Source of the DNA: Phallusia mammillata
Taxonomy: Eukaryota; Chordata; Ascidiacea; Phlebobranchia; Ascidiidae
Direction of reading: 5' to 3'
Assembly (NCBI GenBank): GCA_003260075.1
Contig: QLIY01000024.1
Location: forward strand, 62,001-126,000
DNA length: 64,000 nt
A program made the position numbers and the translations under genes. Positions 11,994-23,518 of the stretch are shown here, in pieces. The notes below the pieces were generated by a model. That model saw only the letters and a program-made list of their open reading frames with translations, did no database searches and was not told the DNA's origin. Position 1 is the first letter of the stretch, and each line of letters starts with the position of its first letter.

Positions 11994-14868
11994 CCAACAA
12001 ACAAGGACATGCATATCTGTACAGAAAATAAAAGTAAACTTGATAGTACGGGGTGCACTTTAAAGTCGACATTAGTCCGATATTCGGCTGATTGAACATA
12101 TTCTATATCAAGTATAATTGAGCATTAACATTTTCTCTTCGTCCTCTTTACACCAAACTTGTCTTGCTTTTTTCGCAATACAATATTTTTAGGTATGTTT
12201 CTATTTACTGGTCAATATTTTGTTCAAATCTGTCCCTCAATGGCAAGCGCCAGCATATCGTCATGTGTTTTAGTTGCCAGGAATCTGACCCACGTTTACC
12301 TTGAAAGTATGGAGGCACTGTATCTTGATCTTGAATATACGAACTGCGAAATCACCACTGATACAAAGCATTGGATTTTCCATCAGGCAAACGGATCCTC
12401 GAAACGAGTTCAAATACCAGCTTCTCCCGACTCTACACCTGAGAGTCTTATTTTATTGGAGTTTACTGAAGCAGGTTAGCTATAATTAATATAACAAAAC
12501 TGCTTTTAGATTTAGTAAAATTCGTGGCAATTCGTGGTTTGAGACGTTATTGGAATTTGAATCGTAGTTTATAGGAATGTCACGTCCACTGGTAGTAGGG
12601 CTCCAAAGTAAAAATGCCATACATGTTGGCGCATGCGAAAGACAAATACAATCAAACTAAGGATGCATCCTGGTGAATCCGAGTCGTTTTATGCCTAACA
12701 AGTGCGCCTTCAAAATCTAATTGATCTCTACGAAACGTTAACTGAATCCTTATGTTGCCAAAAAATAGTTAAAAATAAAAAATGTTTACTTTTTTAGGTG
12801 TTGTTCTGCCAAATAAAAGCGCCATCTACAAGTTTCAGGCGAACACTGTTTATGGAGTACAACAAAAATATCTAGTTAAAACATGTGTTGACACGACCAG
12901 CAATTTGTTGTACGACAGACTTCATACATCATCTGGAAGCTCGGACCCATACAAATACACAATTATTTATACAACAGGTGATCAAAATTATTAACAGTTT
13001 CGTTTTTTGTAAAAGCATTTTTTGCAACTAAGCTATCGAAAAACGTAATGTTTTCCTGTGAATTAATCAGCATTTTTTTTTTGATTAAAATGTTTTTACC
13101 TCGCCAGTCGCTGTAACATATATTTTACAAATATAAACACTACATAACATTCGGACAAAAAGAACAAAAACAATTGCACATATTTGAGACAAAAATATGA
13201 CGTTTAACTTTTTTTTTCATCCAAATAATGATTTAAAATTGAACTAAATTGAAAACCATTTTTTTGTTTTATTCAGGACCTGGAAACATTAGTGGAAACA
13301 TATTGATCGAAAATTTGGAAACAACCAGTCTTAATTCAACTCAAATTTTAGTCAACTTGCCTCAAATTTCAATGGCGTGTGGATACTCAGTTAACATTAC
13401 GACTATTAACGGAACAGTGTTGGATACATTACAGTTGATCGAAATCGAAGTTGACAGTTCCAATTTTTTGCAGGTATTTTGAAAATTTATTGGTGTCGGG
13501 GGGGGGGGGAATTGTAGTCAACTTGCCTCAAATTCCAATGGCGTGTGGATACTCAGTTAACATTACGGCCATGAACGGAACAGTGTTGGATACATTACAG
13601 TTGATCGAAACCGACATTGACAGTTCCAATTTTTTGCAGGTATTTTGAAAATTTATTGGTGTCGAGCACTATAATATTTCAGTTTTGTTCAGAATGTATG
13701 GCTTCATGGCACCGAAGCTCAATATATAATCATATGCTCACCGAAATTTAAAGAGGTTTTTGGATTAAGTAACTGTTTCGATCAAACCTTAGCTGTGCTG
13801 GTTTATTTCCTTTTTTACTCTTGTAGTATTCATTAAACGTTTGCCAATGTCAAGAGTTACCTACGTTTTCGCACTGTGTCTTTAAAAAGTTAACGCTCAG
13901 AGATGCAAAGATATGTCTTTCATGTCTAAACTTTCTTTTTACAAAGTTAAACTATTTTACTATGGTGCATTTCAACTTTGTTTAGATTGCTTCAGTTGAA
14001 AATCTGCCACTCAACAGCAGTTACAACCTTGAATTGCAAGTTACTACGCGACTTGCGAATGTGAATAAATCAGTCAGCCCAGTTTCTGTCTTTCCATTTA
14101 CACTACAAGGTAAGCGAAGCAACATGTTTCAAAAGTTAAATTATTCATTTAATGATGTATAGAAATCAACAACAACTCAATTGTGGAAATAATTTTATAA
14201 CCGTTACCAGTCCGTTTTAATTTATTATATTTTATTTAGACAAAAACATACCATCTCCGTTGACATAATTTGTCTCAAATACAATTCATCGGCGGTACCC
14301 TTGCTTTTGTGTGGTTGTTATTGTATCTTGGTGATTTGTATTTGGTTTTGAAGATTTTCCTTTACTATTGGCATCTTAGGGCATTTGGAATGAAATTTTT
14401 AATAACAAGGAAAATTGTCACTAACTTTCTCAAAATAAGATACCTTAGCTATGTCGAGAAAAGTAAAATAGAAACAAACCACCAGGCATGTATTGCTTGT
14501 TTGATATTTTAAATAACTTATTGTTTAACTGTTTTACAGAGAAAACTGTTCCAGTGAGCTCCACTTCAGTAAATGTTGCAACAACCTTTATAGACTCAAC
14601 AGCTCAAGTCACCCAAATCGATACAACACAGACAACAACAACGGCATTCGTAAACAAAGTACCACAAACAACTACAGCTTCATCTATTCATGTCACTTTA
14701 ATGACCACAACGCTGCACCAACCATTGACAGATGGGTCCATCATAGGAATCGTGATTGGTGTAATAATGTTAGCAGTGCTTTGTGCAACAATATCATATA
14801 TTGCCGTGAGATCAAGACGAGATTCGAAAAGCCAAATAGGCAACCTATGTATGAGCACAGAAGTGTAA
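8756..14868 (+). CDS. Type I membrane glycoprotein with fibronectin-III-like domains
   Basis: Eleven phase-consistent exons: 8756-8807, 8912-9054, 9324-9408, 9838-10015, 10605-10723, 11314-11574, 12193-12474, 12798-12977, 13277-13473, 13986-14109, 14540-14868 (TAA); 649 residues. The start gives a signal peptide MFMYYIVNLCLIGGFTE; the upstream ATG at 8745 is in a frame that does not join exon 2. Exon pairs 2-3, 4-5, 7-8 and 9-10 each read as an FN3-like unit, clearest in exon 5 (LSPATNYTVQARV). Exon 6 is unassigned. Exon 11 encodes a Thr-rich stalk, a TM segment (IIGIVIGVIMLAVLCATI) and a short basic tail. Many NxS/T sites mark it as extracellular. No catalytic motif is seen; adhesion or recognition is inferred. 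A second partial sequence of exon 9 follows a G tract. Confidence 0.8.
9546..9774. repeat. Direct duplication around a G11 tract (9655-9665)
   Basis: 9546-9654 and 9666-9774 are near-identical 109-bp copies within intron 3 of the FN3 gene, differing at about two bases. Confidence 0.85.
11039..11252. repeat. Direct duplication around a G11 tract (11140-11150)
   Basis: About 100 bp ending GATTCTGCCTAA occur on both sides of the tract, with small indels between copies. It sits in intron 5 of the FN3 gene. Confidence 0.8.
11648..11992. repeat. Duplication with G11 (11770-11780) and G91 (11902-11992)
   Basis: The unit 11650-11769 recurs at 11783-11901 after the short tract and then runs into 91 consecutive G. 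The sequence after the long tract (TCCAACAAACAAGG) is new, so no overlap is seen there. Apparent Pro-rich or Gly-rich ORFs across it are artefacts. Confidence 0.85.
13498..13656 (+). pseudogene. Second, partial version of FN3-gene exon 9 after a G12 tract
   Basis: After G12 (13498-13509) the 3' part of exon 9 and its donor are repeated (13510-13638), followed by the same intron bases. There is no acceptor, so the fragment cannot be spliced on its own. Against the complete exon it has 8 base changes in 7 codons, all changing an amino acid (L-V, S-P, T-A, I-M, I-T, E-D, V-I). Best read as the other haplotype's sequence left by a contig overlap. Confidence 0.75.
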
Positions 14869-14921
14869 AAACATTTAAAAGATTGGCTGTTTGACATGTT
14901 TTTCTCCAAATCCGTCTAGAC

Positions 14922-15252
14922 CAGGGGTGCCCAACCCGTCGATCGCGATCGACGGGTCGATCTCGGACTGATTTCAAGTCGATCGCGAGGGTTGCAGAAA
15001 CTTATTTAAAATAGTTGCTTTGTAACGCGTTGCTGTACATAGATGACTTTATTGTGTGAATTAATCATAAGATATGTTAACAAGTTCATAAGTAGGCGCT
15101 TTGTTACAATACAAAAGTAATAGTTGCAGTAGTAATTGTTACTTTGTTCTGGTACTCACTATGACTTTGCTAATTTGTATTGGAATGGTAGATCCCGAGA
15201 GTTGAACTTTCCCAAAAGTCGATCTCGAGTCAAAAAAGGTTGGGCACCCCTG
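14922..15252. mobile_element. hAT-type MITE, 331 bp, perfect TSD
   Basis: Terminal inverted repeats begin CAGGGGTGCCCAACC and end GGTTGGGCACCCCTG. The flanking 8-bp target duplication is GTCTAGAC (14914-14921 and 15253-15260), itself palindromic. GATCG-rich subterminal words repeat inside. Inserted just after the FN3 gene stop codon, probably in the 3' UTR. Confidence 0.9.
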
Positions 15253-15355
15253 GTCTAGACTATTACGGGGGGGGGGGTCGAGATTTGAACTTTCTCAAAA
15301 TTCGATCTCGAGTCAAAAAAGGTTGGGCACCCCTGGTCTAGACTATTACGGCTTG
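15190..15355. repeat. Direct duplication around a G11 tract (15267-15277)
   Basis: The right end of the hAT element and its flank, about 75 bp ending CTAGACTATTACGG, are present on both sides of the tract. Confidence 0.8.
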
Positions 15356-15913
15356 TTTGGCGGAGATTGGTGCTTTTTAAATTTTTGTTGAACATGTTTT
15401 ATCTTGTACATGACAGTTGCAATATTCTATGCTTTCGGTGTGTAAATAGCTTAGTGTTTTATTTGCTAGCGTTTTTACAGTTCATGTGTTTTTACTTTTT
15501 TGATATTTTACATTTCTTTTTGAATAATAAATTATACAATACCATTCTACCCAAACGTATATTCGAAAACTTAAGTTGATACTATATTGGCATGATTTAA
15601 GAAAGCAAGGGTGGCATGATTAGCATGCGAAGCTAAACACAAACAAGTTTAAGACTAATTACCAAAGATATAGGATGAAAAAAACCTTCTTGAAACTGGA
15701 GACCTGAATTAAAGCGTCAATAAGTCAATCGGACAATGCAATGGGTTACTCATTTAAAACACATTCAGACACAATGAACTTTATAATCTCAAATCACATC
15801 TTTCCAGATCTTAAAATGTGTTTTTACATTTTCGTAACCTATGGTGGCACAAAAGCATGCACAATCACTTTCGTAATTAGATGATAACAAAAGCTAAATT
15901 GTTTTAAACAGAA

Positions 15914-16005
15914 ATGGATTTAGTACGTTTTGAAACAGCACAACAATCGATTGAGGCGGTTAAATTTAGCTAAACCAGAGTTAGATCGTATGATTATAAA
16001 AGTGT
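15914..16005 (+). pseudogene. METTL27-like exon 1 relic
   Basis: The reading MDLVRFETAQQSIEAVKFS then stops at TAA. The intact gene at 19687 starts MDAVTPETAHQSINEMKS, so the match runs through the whole N-terminus until the stop. The relic shares orientation with an exon-2-like relic at 18229-18321. Together they mark a decayed tandem copy of the methyltransferase gene. Confidence 0.6.
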
Positions 16006-16794
16006 AAGTTTATATCAATCATTTTTTTTTATTTACAAAACAGCAATATTCATTTCGCCTGTGTAGAAAGCATCGTCAGTTTCCACCTAAAGAAAAGAAA
16101 GTTTAAATTATTTTTCTGTTTTGAATGCACAAAAATTGGACATTTTATTAGTATCTGGCCTCTGATGAGTTGGATCATTTCAAAATCGCTTTAAGAATAC
16201 TCAACCAAACCAATTTTAAGAAACTGACACATCTCCAAAATGAACATGAGAAAAGTTTTGTTGGAACCTTAAAACGTGAAAGAGTGCAAAGCTTTTTCGA
16301 CCTTGACAATGGATGATCTATGTCTGTGTGCTCAACCGTGAAAACAAACCGTTATGGAACATTCGTCACATATTCTGTGCCATATCGACACTGTGGAGTA
16401 TCTCCACATGATATAATATTGCTTAATCCAACATGTTGTGATTTTGCAAATGCCAACAAGCCTTATGGCAACACAGACAACGCCTCATTTCCGTCAAGTT
16501 TCGTATTACACGCGGAACGTTTTGCCAGCAGACAAGGCAGGATGTCATGTCCTTTGCAGAAGGCTCGGTTTGCTCGGATAAGAACAGAACGTTTAGGCTG
16601 TCGTAGTTAAATACAAAAACCACATGCATTATCAAAACGGAAAACTGACGCATATTTTCTCGTAACTCTCGTAACGTTTTATGCGCATTTTTATTTTCTT
16701 TTTAGTGTGTTTAAAAGAAACCTACCACGTAAGCCAGCGAGAGGATATGAACGCCTCGCCCTAGCGGCGTGGGGGCAGATGTTTTATGTTAAGG
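16006..16794. other. No supported gene
   Basis: An ORF at 16320-16610 (96 residues, Cys-rich start) has no recognisable family and no splice context. Nothing else stands out except the target duplication of the next element. Confidence 0.4.
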
Positions 16795-17576
16795 CAGGGG
16801 GGTCCCGCGTAGTATTTTTTGAAATGACAACTTAATCGCCTACGTAATTTATGGCAAACTTTCATTCCGAAAAATTGACATTTTAATTGTTGTTTGCCTT
16901 ATTTCTTTGTTAATAGAGTTGTAATACACAACTGTTCAAGCTACTTTTGTTGCGTCACAATGCGCATTGTTACGCATCACAATTTTTACATTGTTACGTC
17001 ACAATCTGACTCGTGTTTGAAGAGTCAGTCAGTAGCCTAATGCCCTTATGTTTCTTGGTTCATTGAAATACATGTGCATGGTATCAGAGACTCGGGCAAA
17101 ACGCATTTAGCAGAAAAACATCTTCCGCACTCTGCAGTGATATAGATTATGCCAAACAGGAAATAAAAAGCAAGTAACGCCAACAGAACTTTCCAAGAAA
17201 GATTGACATGTGACTTCAAATCCCCTGTAAGATCAGTAATTTCTGACAGCCATATGGAAAAATCGCTCTGCATTTCTCCATCGTCCATCTCACCGAATAT
17301 TGCCAAACTTGTTAGAGAAAAACAGTGCCAAACTTGCACATTGAAATGTCGACGTGTGGGAAAAACTTTGTTGACTCAACTGTATCTTGGTGTGTTTATT
17401 GTTCTTATAACTGTAAACGAGGATAATACACATTTCTAAGATTAGAATTTCGGTGTGAGGATTTTAATAAGAAATTATAAGACAGAGATTCCAAATTGGC
17501 AGTAACACTCAAGTGGCCCGCGCAATCATTCGTAAACCGCATGTGGCCCTTTGGCCAAAAAGGTTGGACACCCCTG
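16795..17576. mobile_element. hAT-type element, 782 bp, with possible transposase relic
   Basis: The left end starts CAGGGGGGTCCCGCG and the right end is AAAAGGTTGGACACCCCTG. The 8-bp target duplication TGTTAAGG lies at 16787-16794 and 17577-17584. A - strand ORF at 17046-17339 contains SDFSIWLSEITDLTGDLKSH, loosely like the LTDIxxHLNxLN stretch of hAT-derived proteins; this is a weak resemblance. No DDE catalytic core is visible, so it is non-autonomous. Confidence 0.8.
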
Positions 17577-18228
17577 TGTTAAGGCTTAAGACTGGTTGTA
17601 TTAGAACTTAAGCATAGACTAACAAATCACTAAGCCTTTGTTAAAGCCCTGTGTTTGTATAATCTATGATGTGTTGTTAATATTTTGGACTGTTGTCACT
17701 TTTTGTATGTAATCAGATAACCTGCCATTTTTGCCCTGTGTGTTATATCGTATTTTATGTATTAAAATTAGATGTTGGTGTGTAAAAGGTTTAATGCATT
17801 TAGAGGTAAAGCCCTGCTAAATAGTTTAACTCTCATTTAAACTGAAATTAGCACACAAAGATCTATAAGCGTTAGAGTGAATTCACGCTTGACTGAGTAT
17901 AAATTAAAAGACTTAATCTTTGTAATAAAATCATATTTTAGTTTGTGACGCTAGTTTAGAATTGAGATAGATATTGAGATCTTAATAGGCTAACTAGAAA
18001 CGTTACAGACACCAGTGGGGCTTTTAAGTGGGACAAGGGGGTAAAAACAATCAGCAAATTCTGAGTAACTCATCTTTGGAACGTGGTAGAAAGTTTATAA
18101 CTTACCATGCATGTTCTAAATTTTTTTTAGTAATCACATCATTTCTCTGTATAATTCTTAAACAATTCTTCTAACAAGCTTATTACGTATGTTGTGAAAA
18201 CAATTTAGGTTTCATAATTATTTTTTAG

Positions 18229-18321
18229 ACACTGGAAATGTAGCAAGAAAGTTTTGTCAAATGGACTTCTGGGCAAAAATCCATTTATTGCCAAAGCGAA
18301 AACTCCCAGAGATCAACGAAG
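18229..18321 (+). pseudogene. METTL27-like exon 2 relic
   Basis: A TTTTTTAG acceptor precedes TGNVARKFCQMDFWAKIHLL and a GT donor follows at 18322, matching the intact exon TGLVSKHLRRIGFLGKIDLL in frame. The acidic stretch after the SAM-binding loop is replaced by a basic PKRK run. Phase (2 leading bases) is conserved. With the exon 1 relic at 15914 it forms a broken paralogue. Confidence 0.6.
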
Positions 18322-19188
18322 GTTGTTTGAAAGTTTTTAAATGTGCTTGACCTGGCTGTACGCTTTGTTTTGGAGATCGTAGTTTCAAAAAAATTATAAT
18401 CACAGAAAAATTGCGCTTTGATTTTTAAATTAAAAGTTTTCAGGAACGATTTTCGACGTCAAAAATAAAAATGACGTGAAAATATGTGATCGCGAACTTA
18501 ATTACATGCTCTCAAGTTTCTTTAAATTCGTCCAGTAGGGGGAAAGGAGATTTACCAGACAAACAAAACTTAGACAAGATTACTAAACATTCAACAAGAC
18601 GGAAACAATAGCGCAACGCTAAACGTGCACGAACATGAGCGAAAAACATCCCATCTTAATGTCAGTGTGCGGTGCAGCTGAAACGTTGCCAACTGCGTTG
18701 TGGAACAATAATTTTGTTGTGTATGCGAAATTCAACCTAGTGTAAAGTTATGTGGTACACATACGTTGTAACACAACTTTTTCAGTTAAGCACAGGAAAC
18801 AGTGCAGTTAGCTGGCTTCTGAATAGAGTGATGTGGAAGTTGGACCAAAAGTTGTAATAAAAATACTTTAATTTCAGTAGTTTTACAAGGAGATATGTTT
18901 GTTAGTGTAAACTATTTGAGATGTTGGTCAGGTTTTTCCACTTTCACCGTATTGCGTACCACGATTACTGCGGTATACATGAACGGGCGCAATGAAGCCA
19001 GAAGTTACTAATTTGTGGTAGTCTCGAACGTTGTTTATATATGCTGTTATGCAATTTAATAGGGCTTGCTTCATCCAAAAAAATCAGTAGCTGCACTCTA
19101 CTGCAGTTTTCTACTTCAGTTTCGGATTTAAAGTTGTAGTTTTCTACAGGGTGGGATTTATGGGAGGTGGTGTGTTGTGCATCTATAT

Positions 19189-19290
19189 CAGGGCTCTTCA
19201 ACCGGGGTTCTGCGGAATCCTAGGGTTCCGTACAACTCTCTCAGGGGTTCCCCGAGCTTTCTTGTACCAATTCGAAAATTATTCATAATA
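19189..19290. mobile_element. hAT-like left-end fragment
   Basis: CAGGGCTCTTCAACCGGGG followed by GGGTTCC words resembles a hAT terminus. No matching right end was found nearby. Confidence 0.4.
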
Positions 19291-19686
19291 TCATTGTGGC
19301 GAACAGCAACGCTCGCCTGTACAATCTAGTTAACCTTAATTGTCTAGTTTACCAAACCTAGTTAACCCATTGATCAATTGTGTCGTAATTAAACCAAACT
19401 TCCCACTCTATGGCCTAAGTGTGAGACAAATACAGAAACGACCAACGACCAATCCAAGTAACATGGCAAACCGTTTCAGTGAATCGTTTTATTGAAATCA
19501 ACTTTAATCGGCAAATAACAAACCTCTAAGTTTAAAATGCGGTGTTTGTTGTAACTTGAATACCACAAGCTTCTAAAATCAAAACCCATAGGCTATATAC
19601 AACCAAACAGTTAACTATAAGTCTACATGTGTTTTTAGTATCTGTATTTACATAGTTTTTCTGTAAGTCGCCTAATACATGTAAAA

Positions 19687-22446
19687 ATGGATGCAGTTAC
19701 TCCAGAAACAGCTCATCAATCTATCAACGAAATGAAATCCTGTCAAAGTTTCGAAGACGCACAATTGGTTTACACCAAAAGAAGCAAACTGTATGATTCG
19801 GAACACGAAGTTTTAAGGGTGACATTACAAAAAGAGGTGGCAGAGTTATGTTTAAAATATGTTGAAAACAGTGATGATGTAGAGCTTCTCGACGTTGGAG
19901 CAGGTTGGTATAACTTTTCTTGTGCATTTGTGACAGTTCTACTTTTATTACAGTTGTAAATATGAATAAATTACCATCATTAGTATTTTTGTCAGAGACT
20001 TTGAATCATGAATAAAATGTTGTTGTTTTTGTTTTTCAATTTGACAAAACGTATGTAACAGCTAGAAAAAATAAAGCAAAAATGGTACCTGTTAAAATAA
20101 GTCTAAATAATAATTTAAAACAAATATAATTTCATAATATTAAAGCCGCATATATTGCGGTAAGAAACAACATGACCCTGTTGTATTAAGTAATTCGTCA
20201 TCGAAATGTTGCGAACCCTAGTGGTTTGAAGGAAGGAAGCTATTCACGTGCTTTTAAGCCACACATAGAAAATATGCAGTAATGGATTAGTGCTCTTCAA
20301 CCGGTGTGCAAAATATGCATGGGGTGCAACAGTACGAGAGGGTATACAAGGGTGCACCACAAACTTTTAAAGAACCATTAATATTTGACCTTCAGGATAG
20401 TAAGGTGTAGGTTTCAATTGATATATAAATGAACCTTTTATTTTTTCAAAATGTTGATGTCTAACACTTTCAGTGCAGTGGGGGGGGGGATAAGAAACAA
20501 CATGACCCTGTTGTATTAAGTAATTTGTCATCGAAATGTTGCAAACCCTAGTGGTTTGAAGGAAGGAAGCTATTCACGTGCTTTTAAGCCACACATAGAA
20601 AATATGCAGTAATGGATTAGTGCTCTTCAACCGGTGTGCAAAATATGCATGGGGTGCAACAGTACGAGAGGGTATACAAGGGTGCACCACAAACTTTTAA
20701 AGAACCATTAATATTTGACCTTCAGGATAGTAAGGTGTAGGTTTCAATTGATATATAAATGAACCTTTTATTTTTTCAAAATGTTGATGTCTAACACTTT
20801 CAGTGCAGTCGAGAAATATCTACTTCAAAAGACGCTTTGCGCACCGTGCAGATTCATTAATTAACGGCAAAAGTTTTTGAACAAAAATGTTTACGTCAAA
20901 AGTTTTGATTTTAAGTAAACAGGGTGTATGAGTTCGTCACAACAACTTTAAGGGTTCACCAGACCAAAAAAGGTTAAAGAGCACTAGATTAGACCACACA
21001 AAGAAAATACGCAGTAATGAAGAGGCATGCACAACATACACAATGATGCAATATTAACAAACCACTCTGCGTCGAACTTTAAATATTCGCTTACGGGTTT
21101 CAGCTAATGACTAATATGATCTCTTCGTAATGGGTCTCTTTAGATTCAAGAAGAAAGTGGTAACATAATCTCGGCAGCACGTGTGTGTTTACCTCAATAT
21201 TTTTTGGAAGTTTATTCCCTACTTTTATCCGCATATTACAAAAGCACTTCTTGTAATATGGTGTGTTTATTGACAACTATTTTTTCAAAAAAAAATCCAC
21301 TGCTTTATTTTCAGGCACTGGACTTGTATCAAAACACCTACGGCGAATAGGCTTTTTGGGCAAAATTGATTTATTGGATGCAAATATGGAAATGTTGCTT
21401 ACAGCCAGCAAGAAGCAACTTAACATAAGGTTTAAGAAAAAAAATCTTTTTTGTAATTTATTTATACTTACCTATTTCATAAACCAATAATGTACCCTGT
21501 TATCGGATGGATGCCTGCCAACAAGGGTGAAATTAGGCCATTTAAAGTTTGCGAGAAGCTGAAAAGCGAAACTGGTACGTGATGGAGGCTGAAACCAGAT
21601 TTTTATTATTTCATATACTTGCGATAAGTGTTATTGACAATCCGCAGAAGTCTCAACGCAAAACTGTCAAATAAATGGACTACATTATAATTCGACCATA
21701 AAAGGCGTGATAATCATTACATTTCTTGGTAAGCTTGAAAAGTACTAATTTTTTGTAGCGTAACAAACTCAAGTCAGTATGATACTTGTTGCCTAAACGA
21801 ACATGTTTATCATTATGAGCTATCAAGCCGAGATACTTCTGCTGAAGAGCTTTAGTCGAGTGTGAAATTGTTTTTTAATGTGTACAAACGTAAAGACAAA
21901 AGATTGCCTTTTCCACTCCCGTACTTCAAATGTAAATTCTACAAAAATGTATGGTAATATTTTTTCCAGAACCTTTTTTTGCCACACTCTTATTTCCGAT
22001 TGTGAACTTCCCATGAGACCGGAAACTTACGACATGGTGACATGTGTCTGTTGCTATTACAAACATCACGTACCTGCATCGTGCTTTAAGGTACGATCGA
22101 TTCTTAAAAGCTATACAAAAGCTACCGATTTTTTGTACGAAAGCTACCGACATACAAATAAGTCATTAATGTGTGATATTTTCAGTAGAAGCCAAAATTG
22201 AGTTGATTCTTCACAACTATTTTTGCTTTGTAGAATATTTTTGATGTTGTAAAAATTGGAGGCTACATCATTTTAACTAGCTGCAATAAAATTGAACCTG
22301 CCCATTTTGATGAGGATAAAAATCGTTGTTTGGACTCTTTGATTGTCGAGGGCAAAATGGAACGGGTTGATACTCTCGAAACAGAATGCATGACAAGTAT
22401 GAGCGGTAATGCAACTGAAATATCCGTCTTTAAAAAGCTGAAATAA
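19687..22446 (+). CDS. METTL27: METTL27-like class I SAM-dependent methyltransferase
   Basis: Four phase-matched exons: 19687-19903, 21315-21429, 21970-22090, 22234-22446 (TAA); 221 residues. The start is the ATG after GTAAAA at 19687. Motif I is LLDVGAGTGLVSKHL, split by intron 1 inside the glycine loop, followed by GFLGKIDLLDANMEMLL, the expected acidic ribose-binding region. Exon 3 gives YDMVTC (motif IV region) and exon 4 VVKIGGYIILTS (motif V-VI), in the order of WBSCR27/METTL27 proteins. The substrate is unknown. Intron 1 holds a hAT copy and a contig-overlap duplication. AATAAA at 22544-22549 is a likely polyadenylation signal. Naming is from motif order and spacing, so a related METTL family remains possible. 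Confidence 0.8.
20161..20809. repeat. Direct duplication around a G10 tract (20480-20489)
   Basis: 20161-20479 and 20491-20809 are about 320-bp copies differing at only about two positions. This nearly identical pair contrasts with about 6% difference between other copy pairs in the window. Confidence 0.9.
20618..20986. mobile_element. hAT-type element in METTL27-like intron 1
   Basis: The left end is TAGTGCTCTTCAACC and the right end is the inverse GGTTAAAGAGCACTA. The target duplication is not clean (GGAT versus GATT). A second left end at about 20288 comes from the overlap duplication. Confidence 0.6.
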
Positions 22447-22543
22447 GTGTTTGTTTGTGAATCTTTAATGTCATGCAAAAATACAAACGATCATACTAAA
22501 ACTCCGTATAACATAAGTTTGTGAATGTTTCATACCGTGCATT

Positions 22544-22549
22544 AATAAA
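22544..22549 (+). promoter_or_regulatory. Candidate polyadenylation signal of METTL27-like gene
   Basis: AATAAA lies 98 bases after the stop codon at 22446, a normal distance for a short 3' UTR. Confidence 0.5.
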
Positions 22550-22959
22550 TTGCTACCTCATCCAGCTTCTTTGTATAGTTCAACAGTGTTAGTTGGCAAT
22601 TAAAAGTATTTTATGCCTGCATATGCGAACTTAACTACCAAATATGATTCACATTTTGCAACCTACAATATTTATTCAAGTTAAAGATTAAATGACAAAA
22701 TATACTCGTCAACTATCGTGATATTGTACTGTAGGCTTAATCCAGAGATTCCAGCTACAAACCCAATGTATTTTACAAAATACTGGTTTCGTTTATCAGA
22801 TTCCGTGTTATTCAGTTCTGCGAAAGAGCGAAAGAGCTTCGAGCAAGGCAGTAAACGGATCAAATAGTATAAACCCACTAAAGTAGTGAACAAGAAAAAG
22901 TTTACAAATATATATATTTGGAAACCTTTGAATTTACAAAATCAGTTTCTTCTGGTAAT

Positions 22960-23290
22960 TTTATCGCAGTACTTTCATGGAAGCAAACTTATCGTCGTAA
23001 TGTCATAGCAGTAATTTTATCGTGATAGTTTCATCGCAGCAACTTCATCGTGGTAGTTTCATCATAGCAATGTCATGGAATCAAATTTATCGTCATAATG
23101 GCATGGCAGTAGTTTCTTCGCTGTAATAACATCGCACCAATTTCATCGTGGCAACTTCATCGCATCAATTTCAAAGTTGAATTTCATCGCATCAATTTCA
23201 TGGAATGAAATTTATCGTCTTAATGGCATGACAGCAGTTTCATCCTGAGGATTTCAACAATTTCATTTTTCTATTTCGTCGCAGCATTTT
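22960..23290. repeat. Degenerate minisatellite, about 15-16 bp period
   Basis: Some 20 imperfect units built on TTTCATCGCAGCAA / TTTCATCGTGGTAG, with variants ATGTCATGG and AATTTATCGTCATAATGG. A higher-order unit of about 60-95 bp (words CATGGAATCAAATTTATCG) is visible. Confidence 0.75.
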
Positions 23291-23518
23291 CTTCGCATTT
23301 CAAACCGATTAAACGAATATAAGAGTTATGGCATGTGTTATCGAACAATGCTCCACAAATAACGCATCGAAAATTTTGCAACCCCGGTCAATAACTTACA
23401 CGCCATGTACTTTGTTTAAGCTACAAACCATATGTCAAAATAGGTACCCTAAAAAAGGATATCCGTTGTGACGTGTATTTGTTTGATCATATGCTTTTAC
23501 TCATAACAGTTTGTTTTG

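Noticed and set aside
11823..12099. Proline-rich ORFs on the - strand over the G91 tract (also at 39093-39278)
   Set aside because: The proline run is only the complement of an assembly-type G tract; the flanking peptide has no domain or splice context.
22960..23290. CRISPR-like spaced repeat
   Set aside because: Units are imperfect and adjacent without unique spacers, and the DNA is eukaryotic.
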